Source: Planctomycetota bacterium (GTDB lineage Bacteria; Planctomycetota; Uabimicrobiia; Uabimicrobiales; Uabimicrobiaceae). Taken from it: DNA of 64,000 bases. The stretch spans positions 62,001-126,000 of the forward strand of contig JAJDCR010000020.1 in the NCBI GenBank assembly GCA_029260735.1, written 5' to 3'. This document shows, in pieces, positions 1-7,679 of the stretch; positions within the stretch are counted from its first letter, which is position 1; every line of letters starts with the position of its first letter. Under the pieces are notes generated by a model. That model did no database searches and was not told the origin of the DNA. It saw nothing but the letters and a program-made list of their open reading frames with translations. Position numbers and translations under genes: made by a program.

Positions 1-72
1 GGAATTATACTATTTTCTTGTTTGTTGTCAAGCAAAAAAAACGCTTTTCTTTTTCTTTGTTCTAAGTTCCTT

Positions 73-525
73 TTAAGAGGGAAGTTGGGTTTTTTCGTCC
101 CAGGTTTGGATATGCCATCCGGGGAGTAGGTTGTGATGATTTTTTACTTTGACTAGGACTAAAACCCAGTCTCGGGTATAGTGCCCTCCGGCAACGATTA
201 GGGAAACTAGGATGCATATACTCCCAAGGGAAAGGCTGGTTAATTTGGTCCAGTCTAGGGCTTGGAGGGTGAGTCCTAGAATGACGGCTAGGCCTCCGAG
301 GGTGCTTTCGAAGCAAATTAGGGCCATTTTTTTTTGGGTGGGGGGAGCTTCTTCTTTGTGTTTTTTTACTAGGAGGAATATGTCTCGGACAAAGCCGTAG
401 AGGAGAAGAACGAGGCCGCTTCCCCATATAAAGACCGATCCGGGTTGCTCAAAGGAGAGGGAGGATTGAAAGGACAAATATATGCCGATAAAAAATGTTA
501 TGCTACAGGTGATATAAAGAATCAT
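73..525 (-). CDS. Small multi-pass membrane protein, unknown function
   Basis: I do not recognise this protein of about 150 residues. It shows about four hydrophobic segments: one at the N-terminus after MILYITCS, one around VFIWGSGLVLLLYGF, one around ALICFESTLGGLAVILGL, and one around LSLGSICILVSLIVAGG. A basic loop (VKKHKEE) lies between the second and third. The soluble tail contains HNLLPGWHIQTWDE. The ATG at 525 is preferred because AAAGGAAG lies just upstream on the minus strand. An in-frame GTG 30 bases further upstream has no such site. It is divergent from the lipoprotein gene at 694. An integral membrane location is the only functional statement I can support. Confidence 0.6.
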   Translation of the reverse strand: MILYITCSITFFIGIYLSFQSSLSFEQPGSVFIWGSGLVLLLYGFVRDIFLLVKKHKEEAPPTQKKMALICFESTLGGLAVILGLTLQALDWTKLTSLSLGSICILVSLIVAGGHYTRDWVLVLVKVKNHHNLLPGWHIQTWDEKTQLPS

Positions 526-693
526 AATAGGCTTCCTTTTTTGGGAATATCTCACTAGGAAATATTTAAAACGCGATTGATTATGCTTTGTTGGGAAAAA
601 AACAGGATTTTTCTTGAATTTATGGTAAAATTTTAGAAACCCGGTAGGGTTTGATTCCTATTTTCTTTTACTAAATTTCGAAGGGAGTGGACT

Positions 694-1788
694 ATGATGC
701 GACTTCTTGTGTTGATTTTTTCCCTGCTCTGTGCCTGTAATACTCCAGCCCCTATCATTGAAGAACCTTGCCAAATTATCCTCTCTGAAGAAAATGAAAA
801 CGTAGGTTGTTTGGAATTAATTCTTACTTCTTCGACGATTCCGCCTGCTTCTTATGAGAAACTTCTTCGTATGCCTTCTGGGGAAGTTCGTGGCAAAGTG
901 GTTTTATGTTTGGCCAAGAGTGCCCATACTCCTGGTTGGGTGCTAGAGGAGTTGGTGACAGATTCATCTCTCTACCACTATGATTTTTCATTTGCAAAAC
1001 ATGGCCCTGGAGATTTTAATTTTCCTCTTTTTGGAAAAGAGAAAGAAATTCCCAAAGTGCGTATTGCCATTGCTCGAAATCCAAATACTAGTCCGAAGCT
1101 TTTAAAGAAGTTAGCCCAAGATAGTTCGGATGAAGTGCGTTTTGCTGTGGCGAAAAACCCTCGAGTTTCTTCTCAAATTCAAAGACGGCTATTTGTATAT
1201 TTTACTACAGACGGGGGATGGAATAAAGATAGTATCCAGTATATTCTTTATCATAAAAAGTGCCCTTTGGTTGTTTTTGCTCATGCCGCTACTCATTTAA
1301 GCTCTGAGGTGCGCTTTCTCGTTGCACGAAATAGAAGAACTCCCGAAAATATTCTTGCTCAGTTAGCCCCTGATACGAGTAAAAAAGTTCGCGTTGCTGT
1401 AGCAAAAAATCCGAATACCTCTCCAGAAACTCTATTTCTTTTATATCGAGATTTGGATCTGCAGAGTGTTATTATCCGTAATCCTCGCTTTCAGGCTCTT
1501 TATCATGGAGCGGAAAATTCTTTTTCGGAGGCGAAGAAAGAGGAAACTCTTTCTCCTCTTTTCTCTCCTAGTGAAACCATAAAAGAAAAAGTACAGGAGA
1601 AAGAGGTAAGTGAGGAAAAAGAGGAGAAAACCGAAGAGACTTGGATTTTTGATGAAGGGGATTATTACGCTCAAATAATCAAGGAGGAAATGGCCGATCA
1701 ACAAATCTCCTTAGTTGATTTGTATCGGATTATGTCTCCCGAAGAAAAAAAGAGATTAAGAACTTACCTTTCTCGTCACCCCGACTAA
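694..1788 (+). CDS. Lipoprotein with LRV/HEAT-like repeats
   Basis: A 364-residue exported lipoprotein. The N-terminus is a short signal peptide ending in L-C-A-C, with Cys15 as the likely lipidated residue. The body carries repeats of about 26 residues whose core reads VRxAVAKNPNTSP or close variants. Copies start near VRIAIARN, VRFAVAKN, VRFLVARN and VRVAVAKN. These resemble leucine-rich-repeat-variant (LRV) or HEAT-like solenoids, which usually bind protein partners. The C-terminal 100 residues are Glu/Lys-rich, followed by a short helical end. The start is supported by AAGGGAG six bases before the ATG. The gene lies 66 bp upstream of a membrane kinase on the same strand, so a shared transcript is plausible. 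The partner is unknown. Confidence 0.75.
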   Translation: MMRLLVLIFSLLCACNTPAPIIEEPCQIILSEENENVGCLELILTSSTIPPASYEKLLRMPSGEVRGKVVLCLAKSAHTPGWVLEELVTDSSLYHYDFSFAKHGPGDFNFPLFGKEKEIPKVRIAIARNPNTSPKLLKKLAQDSSDEVRFAVAKNPRVSSQIQRRLFVYFTTDGGWNKDSIQYILYHKKCPLVVFAHAATHLSSEVRFLVARNRRTPENILAQLAPDTSKKVRVAVAKNPNTSPETLFLLYRDLDLQSVIIRNPRFQALYHGAENSFSEAKKEETLSPLFSPSETIKEKVQEKEVSEEKEEKTEETWIFDEGDYYAQIIKEEMADQQISLVDLYRIMSPEEKKRLRTYLSRHPD

Positions 1789-1854
1789 GACGTATTTTAG
1801 ACATAATAGGTCTATCTGAAAAAAATTTGTGATAAGAAAAATAGAAAAAAAGTT

Positions 1855-4620
1855 ATGAGTTCTAAAGAAGATGTTTTGTTTGCTCAACTGGCCTTAGAGT
1901 CAGAGTTTATTGATAAAAATATGTATAAGAAGTGTCTTCAGATGCATACAAAAGGAGAAACACTTCCTATTAGTGATATTATGTTACGCCATGGTATTTT
2001 GACTCCTTCTCAAGTCGATACCATTGAGCAAAAATTAGAAGAAAAAGGGTTCCCTCGCTCTCTGCCTAAAAAAAAGGCCTCGTTGGTAAACTCCTCCTCT
2101 TTGACAAATATAGTTACTCAAACTTCTGTTCCTGTGACAAGCTTTGGTCGCTACCAGATTTTAGGAGAGATTGGGGCGGGAGGAATGGGGAAAGTTTACA
2201 GGGTTCATGACCCTAAACTAGATCGGACGGTTGCCTTAAAAGTTCTTTTAGCGGGTGGAAAAGCGAGCGAGCAGCAAGTGCGACGCTTTCTGCGAGAAGC
2301 AAGAGCTACCGCTAAATTAGATCACCCAAATATTGTTCGGGTCTATGATATTGGGAATGAAGATGGGCAGAACTTTTTTACGATGGACTTTATTGAGGGA
2401 CATTGTCTTAAAGAGCATCTAAAAAAGTCCCCTCCTGGTTTTCGCCAGAGCGTAGATTTACTCATTAAAATTGGCCGAGCGATTGACCATGCTCACAAAA
2501 GTGGGGTTATTCATCGGGATTTGAAGCCTGCAAATATAATGCTTGATGAGAAAAAGGAGCCCAGGGTAATGGACTTTGGGTTAGCAAAGCTAACAACAGA
2601 AAGTGCTAAGTTGTCTAAAACAGGTACGGTTATGGGAACTTTGCACTATATGCCTCCGGAGCAAGCCGAAGGACGCTCTCGATCAGTTGGGCCTCGCAGT
2701 GATGTCTATGCTTTGGGGGCTATTATGTATGAGATGCTCACTCGAACTACTCCCTTTAATGGAACTTCTTCTGTTCAGCTTTTAACTCAAATCTTAAACA
2801 AAGAGCCGATTGCTCCTCGTAAAATAAAAAAACGAATTCCTAAAGAGTTAGAAACTATTTGTTTAAAGGCTCTGGCGAAAAAACAAGAAAACCGTTATTC
2901 TAGTGCCCAGCAATTTGTTGCTGATTTGGTAAGGTTTTCTAAAGGAGAAAAAGTTAAAGCTCGTCGTGCTTTTTTTGGGCAAAAGGTTTCTATTGCTTTT
3001 CGGAAAAGTTTAGTTTTTTTCTTAGCTTTATTGGTTAGTTCTGTTGTAGGAGTTTATTTGGGAGTTTTTTCTTCTCATAAAACAGAAAAATCGAGTTTTC
3101 GCTTGGTGGAAGCTCGCGTTGTTAACGAAGAAAAATCTCCGCAAGTCATTTTTGAGGATCAAGAAAAAGTCTTATTGGAACTTACTTGGGAAGTGTCCGA
3201 CCCTTCCTTATTAGAGGAAGAAAAGGTGTCTTTCCATGGTTCAGGTTTAGGCTCTTATCAACAAATCTATCAGAATCTTAAAGAAAACCCTCGGCACTTT
3301 TATTACCCTGTATCTTTTGTTTCTTATAGACGTGGACGCTTTGATTTAACCGTCCAAATTATTGCCGAGCAATCTTTGGTCGAAAAGGTACTTACCTTTG
3401 AGACTCAGGGAAGCCTTCCGCCTTTGGAGAGAGAAAAGAAAAAGGAAGCCAAGGAAAAGGACGGTTTGAAAGAAGAGGAAAAAGCGGAGACTTTAGCACA
3501 AGGAGAGATTACCGAGAAACCTTTGCTAAATACAGACCTCATTGCTTTAGAGAAAGAGCCTCACCAAGAGAAAGAGCCTAGCCAAGAAAAAGAGCCTTAC
3601 CAAGAAAAAGAAGAAGGGCCTTTTTTGGAAAAAAATGATTTAGAAAAAAAAGAAGAACTGGCAGAGGAAAAGAAGAATATAGAAGAGGTTACCCCACAAG
3701 AGAAGGTGGAAGAGAAAAAAATAGAAAAGAGTAGCCCTACATTTTTTAGAGGAAAACCGGGTTATTGGCCTTCGAAACTTTGGCAAGACTGCTGGAATGA
3801 AGAAGGCTGGGTAGATTTTACTCAAGTAACTTGGAGAGATGTTCCTTTCTTAAAAAAATTTAAATATACCCAAAGCTACCAAGCATGGTATGCAAAAAAT
3901 TTGAAAGTAAAACATCAAACTCGCTTTGTTTTTAATAAAATCCCTTTTGTTTTGGTCTTTATTCCTCCAGGGCGTTTTTGGATGGGAGCTGAGAATGAAG
4001 ATGCTCCTAAAGACCAAAAGCCTCGTCATAAAGTTACCATAAAAAAACCTTTTTGGATAAGTAAGCACGAGGTTATCAATGCTCAGTGGTATGCTGTTAT
4101 GCAAACCAAACCTTGGCTCGGACGAAGCAAGGCCTCTAGCAAAAACAGTTATCCTGTGGTCTATGTTACCACTGAGGATATGCTAGAGTTTTGTCGTCGA
4201 ACTCAGTTGCAGCTTCCTAGTGAAGCAAGGTGGGAGTATGCCTCTCGGGCTGGAACAGATACTCCCTATTATTGGGGAGAAAAAATCCAGGATAACTATC
4301 TTTGGCATGCCGGAAATAGAGTTTCTGGAAAATATGCTAACTCTGTGGGAAGAAAACTCCCGAATGCTTTTGGGCTTTATGATATGCTGGGTAATGTCGA
4401 GGAGACGTGCTTAGACTTTTGGGCCGATAATTATAAAAAATTTCCTTCTGATGGAAGTGCCTATCTTAAAAACGATGATTCAAAGAAGCACGTTAATAGA
4501 GGCGGTTCTTATAAAGAGGAGAAAAATAAAGATAGCTGTACTTGTGCTTGGCGGGATAAATCTTCTGAAAAAGGGAAGAGTTACGTAGGATTTCGTTTTA
4601 TGAAACCTTTTCGAGAATAG
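1855..4620 (+). CDS. Membrane Ser/Thr protein kinase with C-terminal FGE-sulfatase-like domain
   Basis: A 921-residue Hanks-type kinase. Residues 1-65 form a helical domain that also starts the kinase at 25004. The kinase domain (about 99-360) has the glycine loop GAGGMG (107-112), catalytic Lys129, HRDLKPAN (220-227), DFG (240-242) and PPE (267-269), so it should be active. One transmembrane helix (about 385-405) separates it from an exported part. That part has a Glu/Lys-rich linker with an 18-bp tandem repeat and then an FGE-sulfatase-type domain (about 699-918), recognised by IPPGRFWMGAE, LPSEARWEYA, GLYDMLGN and RGGSY. The Cys pair expected in formylglycine-generating enzymes is not evident, so this domain is probably a ligand-binding or sensory module. 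No clear ribosome binding site precedes the ATG. Confidence 0.9.
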   Translation: MSSKEDVLFAQLALESEFIDKNMYKKCLQMHTKGETLPISDIMLRHGILTPSQVDTIEQKLEEKGFPRSLPKKKASLVNSSSLTNIVTQTSVPVTSFGRYQILGEIGAGGMGKVYRVHDPKLDRTVALKVLLAGGKASEQQVRRFLREARATAKLDHPNIVRVYDIGNEDGQNFFTMDFIEGHCLKEHLKKSPPGFRQSVDLLIKIGRAIDHAHKSGVIHRDLKPANIMLDEKKEPRVMDFGLAKLTTESAKLSKTGTVMGTLHYMPPEQAEGRSRSVGPRSDVYALGAIMYEMLTRTTPFNGTSSVQLLTQILNKEPIAPRKIKKRIPKELETICLKALAKKQENRYSSAQQFVADLVRFSKGEKVKARRAFFGQKVSIAFRKSLVFFLALLVSSVVGVYLGVFSSHKTEKSSFRLVEARVVNEEKSPQVIFEDQEKVLLELTWEVSDPSLLEEEKVSFHGSGLGSYQQIYQNLKENPRHFYYPVSFVSYRRGRFDLTVQIIAEQSLVEKVLTFETQGSLPPLEREKKKEAKEKDGLKEEEKAETLAQGEITEKPLLNTDLIALEKEPHQEKEPSQEKEPYQEKEEGPFLEKNDLEKKEELAEEKKNIEEVTPQEKVEEKKIEKSSPTFFRGKPGYWPSKLWQDCWNEEGWVDFTQVTWRDVPFLKKFKYTQSYQAWYAKNLKVKHQTRFVFNKIPFVLVFIPPGRFWMGAENEDAPKDQKPRHKVTIKKPFWISKHEVINAQWYAVMQTKPWLGRSKASSKNSYPVVYVTTEDMLEFCRRTQLQLPSEARWEYASRAGTDTPYYWGEKIQDNYLWHAGNRVSGKYANSVGRKLPNAFGLYDMLGNVEETCLDFWADNYKKFPSDGSAYLKNDDSKKHVNRGGSYKEEKNKDSCTCAWRDKSSEKGKSYVGFRFMKPFRE
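3553..3606 (+). repeat. 18-bp tandem repeat, three copies, inside kinase linker
   Basis: Three consecutive 18-bp units encode KEPHQE, KEPSQE and KEPYQE in the charged linker between the membrane helix and the FGE-like domain. A fourth, broken unit follows. This is a likely site of length variation between strains. Confidence 0.85.
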
Positions 4621-4656
4621 GCGAGAGACTAGTTTTCTGATTAAGTGAGGAAACTT

Positions 4657-5151
4657 ATGGAGAAGAGCTTTCGTATTTACTTTCACCCTCTTGGTTTTTT
4701 AGGGGGTCAGATTACCGACACGGAAGATGTCGAGATATATAAGTTAAAAGCGCGGTTATGGTATTTCGGAACCCGCTTGAGTTTGGTGGATAAAGGAAAA
4801 GTTTTAGCGGAAGCAAGAATAATACAAGAAGCGCTTGGCTCTTATTATACTCTCAAAGTAGGGGGAAGAGAATTGAAACTTGTGCCTATATCAAAGTTTA
4901 AGGCCGCTTTTTATCGAGCCCATCATTGCCTAAAAGAAGGCGAGACAATCAAGGCTTATTTGAAAAGCTCTTCCCAAAAAAATATGAGAATGGAGAGTGT
5001 CGAAAAAGATATTTTGGCCCAAGCGCAGTTAATGGAATTAGGCTTTTCTAAATACTGGCATGTGGAATACGAAAAATTGTTACCAGAAGAGATTTTATCC
5101 TTGGCTTTGCTTTGTCTTATGGGACAGATCAGTCGAGCTCCTCGTCATTGA
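4657..5151 (+). CDS. Conserved-looking soluble protein, unknown function
   Basis: A 164-residue protein I do not recognise. It has no signal peptide or membrane segment. The first half looks beta-rich, with alternating hydrophobic residues around KARLWYFGTRLSL, YYTLKVGGREL and VPISKFKAAF. The second half is helical (DILAQAQLMELGF, LLPEEILSLALLCL). The ATG at 4657 is preceded by GTGAGG at the right spacing, so the GTG at 4645 belongs to the ribosome binding site rather than being the start. It lies 36 bp after the kinase gene on the same strand and may be co-transcribed with it. A link to the kinase is inferred from position only. Confidence 0.6.
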   Translation: MEKSFRIYFHPLGFLGGQITDTEDVEIYKLKARLWYFGTRLSLVDKGKVLAEARIIQEALGSYYTLKVGGRELKLVPISKFKAAFYRAHHCLKEGETIKAYLKSSSQKNMRMESVEKDILAQAQLMELGFSKYWHVEYEKLLPEEILSLALLCLMGQISRAPRH

Positions 5152-5237
5152 ATTATTTGGTGAACGCTTTAGATAAAAGTACTTTACTAGAACCATAGAA
5201 TTTCCAGTTTATAGGTCTTTGTGAAAGGAGAAAAAAC

Positions 5238-6080
5238 ATGAAAGAAATTATTTTAGAAGGAAAGACTATTCCTGCCATGCTTTATGGGACGGCTTGGAAA
5301 AAACAAGACACTCGAATACTTACAGAAGCAGCGATTAAGGCAGGTTTTCGAGCGATTGATACTGCAAATCAACGTTTGCACTATAATGAATCGGGGGTAG
5401 GAGATGCTATCCAATCGATGATTCAAAAGGGGAGAGTAAAAAGAGAAGATCTTTTTCTTCAGACCAAATATACATATCAACGAGGACAAGGGGGGTACTT
5501 ACCTTATGACCCTAAGGCTAGTTATGCCGACCAAGTTAAGCAGTCTTTGGAAAACTCCCTGGGGCATTTGAGAGAATCTTATGTGGACTCATTTATTCTT
5601 CATGGCCCAGATACTGTTCTTGATCTAAATGATGCTGATTGGGAAGTGTGGGAAGCGATGAGTGATCTTCATAAGTCTGGGCAAGTTAAGTATCTAGGAG
5701 TTTCCAACTTTAACTACAATCAACTTTGTCTTCTTGTTGAAAAAGCCGAAGTGAAGCCTCGTTTTATCCAGAATCGTTGTTTTTCCAGCCGAATGTGGGA
5801 TAAAGAAATTCGTGAATTCTGCCAAGAGCAAGGAATTATCTACCAAGGCTTTTCTCTTTTGACTGCAAATAAGAGAGTTTTGGGGGGACCTGAGATTCAA
5901 ACGATTATGCTTGATCATGATAAGACTCTGGGGCAGGTTATTTTTCGTTTTGCCCGTCAGCTAGGGATGATGGTTTTAACAGGAACCTCTGATCCTATCC
6001 ATATGCGAGAAGATCTAAGCATTGATGACTTTGAGCTCAGTGATAGAGAGCTCAATATAATTGAGAATATTGCTGGCTAA
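5238..6080 (+). CDS. Aldo/keto reductase family oxidoreductase
   Basis: A 280-residue NADPH-dependent aldo/keto reductase. The usual catalytic tetrad can be placed at Asp41 (AIDTANQ), Tyr49 (LHYNESGVG), Lys77 (LQTKYTY) and His122 (FILHGP). The GVSNFN motif near residue 155 and the late nucleotide-binding section (TGTSDPIHMRED) fit the family. Length is normal for a cytosolic monomer. The start has AAAGGAG seven bases upstream. A perfect 14-bp hairpin follows the stop. The physiological substrate cannot be deduced from the sequence, and the neighbours (membrane kinase upstream, membrane protein downstream on the opposite strand) give no clue. Confidence 0.88.
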   Translation: MKEIILEGKTIPAMLYGTAWKKQDTRILTEAAIKAGFRAIDTANQRLHYNESGVGDAIQSMIQKGRVKREDLFLQTKYTYQRGQGGYLPYDPKASYADQVKQSLENSLGHLRESYVDSFILHGPDTVLDLNDADWEVWEAMSDLHKSGQVKYLGVSNFNYNQLCLLVEKAEVKPRFIQNRCFSSRMWDKEIREFCQEQGIIYQGFSLLTANKRVLGGPEIQTIMLDHDKTLGQVIFRFARQLGMMVLTGTSDPIHMREDLSIDDFELSDRELNIIENIAG

Positions 6081-6105
6081 GGTTCTCGGGAAAACTCCTG
6101 GCTTT

Positions 6106-6147
6106 GAAGAGTAAGCTCAAGGAAGAGCTTTCGTGAGCTTACTCTTC
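6106..6147. terminator. Perfect 14-bp hairpin between convergent genes
   Basis: GAAGAGTAAGCTCA (6106-6119) is mirrored exactly at 6134-6147 around a 14-base loop. It sits between two converging genes whose stops are within 30 bp. No long T tract follows on either strand, so it could be a weak bidirectional terminator or a 3'-end RNA-stabilising hairpin. Confidence 0.55.
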
Positions 6148-6152
6148 CTCGA

Positions 6153-7325
6153 CTAATCATATTGTTCTCGGTACATTTTTTCGTAATCTTGGTAATCTTC
6201 GTAATCTTGGTAATATTCGGAAGAAATATTTATACTCACCTTTGAAGACTCCTTCTCTTTGCTTTGATTTACAAAGAGTTGGTACAAAGCTAGAGCAAAT
6301 CTAATTAGGATTAGGAAATAAAGTAAACCGTTTAATTCATAAAATGGTTCTTTTGTGCCAACAAAAGGAGCTGTTGCAAGGGTTATACAGATACCTTGGA
6401 CGATAGGATCATCAAAAATAGAGACAAAAGAGCAATAGATCTTTTCTTTCCAATAGCGATCTCCTGACCAGAAAAGAGGAAATATCTTATTTGAAGAAGG
6501 AGAAAAAGGAATGAGTAATGTACTGTACAAATCGACCCACTGAAGTGTATGGAGAAGGATGAGGAAAGTTTTTAAGGGCAGTGATATATTCTCTATAACT
6601 AAATAGCAATAGAATACTCCCGCCCATAGGAGTATTTTTGCGATGAAAAACACTCTCCACTTGATCTCCCATTCATTGGGAATCTTTTCTTTTTCCTCAA
6701 GGCGTGCCCTAATCTCACCCTCCCACTTAGAAACGTCTGCCTCATCTGTTTTTAAAACTAAGCAGTTCTTTTCATCGAGAAAATAAGATAATCCCTCTCC
6801 TATACTAGCTTTTAGGCGAACTTCTATCGTTAACTTTCCTTTTTCACTGGTTGCTTTGGCTATATCTCGGTAGCTGAGTAAGTGTTTTCCCAAAAACAAA
6901 CCCTTAGAGTTAACTCTAGCCTTTTGCTTAGAAGCAAATTTCCCTTCTTGCTTGTAATAAAAATCCAAGGGTTTTGCTATGTGAGCGATTGCCGAGATCA
7001 AACTAGATAAAGCCATTACGCTTAAGATACACCATGTCTTTTCCATATCGATGTTTAGAAAAACAATACCTAGAGAGCCTAGACAAAGAATTCCTAAGAA
7101 ACTCCAAAGCAAAAACGAAAGAACAGGGAAATGTTTATGGCGAGTTCGGTTGGAGTAAACAATGAAGAAACTTAGAATTAAAAATCCCACTGCGATATCT
7201 TTAAAATAAGGATCTAGTTTTTTTCCCCAATCTTCTGGCATTACAATAGCTAACACACTGAAAAGAAAAAGCCACAATAGAAAAGTGAGAAAAAATGTTC
7301 GAAGTATGGCAATTAAGATTTTCAT
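6153..7325 (-). CDS. Multi-pass membrane protein with PH-like central domain, unknown function
   Basis: About 390 residues. Four hydrophobic segments lie in the first 115 residues. A soluble section of roughly 95 residues follows (from KARVNSKGLFLG to EGEIRARLEEKE), whose beta-strand pattern resembles bacterial PH-like domains. Four more membrane segments come next. The tail is Tyr/Asp/Glu-rich (YYQDYEDYQDYEKMY), encoded by an 18-bp periodic repeat near 6182-6214. The ATG at 7325 has AAGGAAG upstream. A longer reading from 7487 would run through a dispersed repeat and is less likely. I do not recognise the family. It converges with the aldo/keto reductase gene. Confidence 0.65.
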   Translation of the reverse strand: MKILIAILRTFFLTFLLWLFLFSVLAIVMPEDWGKKLDPYFKDIAVGFLILSFFIVYSNRTRHKHFPVLSFLLWSFLGILCLGSLGIVFLNIDMEKTWCILSVMALSSLISAIAHIAKPLDFYYKQEGKFASKQKARVNSKGLFLGKHLLSYRDIAKATSEKGKLTIEVRLKASIGEGLSYFLDEKNCLVLKTDEADVSKWEGEIRARLEEKEKIPNEWEIKWRVFFIAKILLWAGVFYCYLVIENISLPLKTFLILLHTLQWVDLYSTLLIPFSPSSNKIFPLFWSGDRYWKEKIYCSFVSIFDDPIVQGICITLATAPFVGTKEPFYELNGLLYFLILIRFALALYQLFVNQSKEKESSKVSINISSEYYQDYEDYQDYEKMYREQYD

Positions 7326-7449
7326 ACCAATAACTTCCTTCATAAACGACTTAAAATACGATGTAAGGGAGGACTTTAGCTTTGCCTCAATTATAAAGAA
7401 AAAAAGAACATTGTCTGTAACCGTATTGTAAAAAGAAAATAACAAATTT

Positions 7450-7607
7450 AGGATTAAAAATCTCACGCAAAGACGCAAAGGACGCAAAGAAAAATAGATG
7501 AAAACACTATTGACTAGATAATCGTCCGAGAATCGTTGATTTGGCTAAAGTTAATAATTTATAATTTCTTCGCGTTCTTTGCGTCTTTGCGTGAGATTTT
7601 TAATCCC
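7450..7607. repeat. Foldback element with ~41-bp inverted repeats
   Basis: Arms at 7450-7490 and 7567-7607 are reverse complements with about 38 of 41 positions matching. They are built on the core GCAAAGACGCAAAG and separated by 76 bp. A related 24-bp copy (22 of 24 identical) occurs at 50482-50505. The interval 7326-7679 has no convincing gene besides this element. It resembles a small non-coding dispersed repeat or MITE-like structure. Confidence 0.75.
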
Positions 7608-7679
7608 AGTTTGATGCAACGGCCTCCAAAAATGCACTTTTCTCGCTGCCGAATGTAGGATATATTGTATAGAAGTTTA

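Noticed and set aside
62-427. Arg/Pro/Ser-rich reading frame over the first membrane gene
   Set aside because: Composition typical of an antisense shadow; the overlapping gene has hydrophobic segments and a ribosome binding site.
7326-7487. N-terminal extension of the membrane protein gene at 6153
   Set aside because: It would encode the dispersed repeat arm, and a better start with AAGGAAG lies at 7325.
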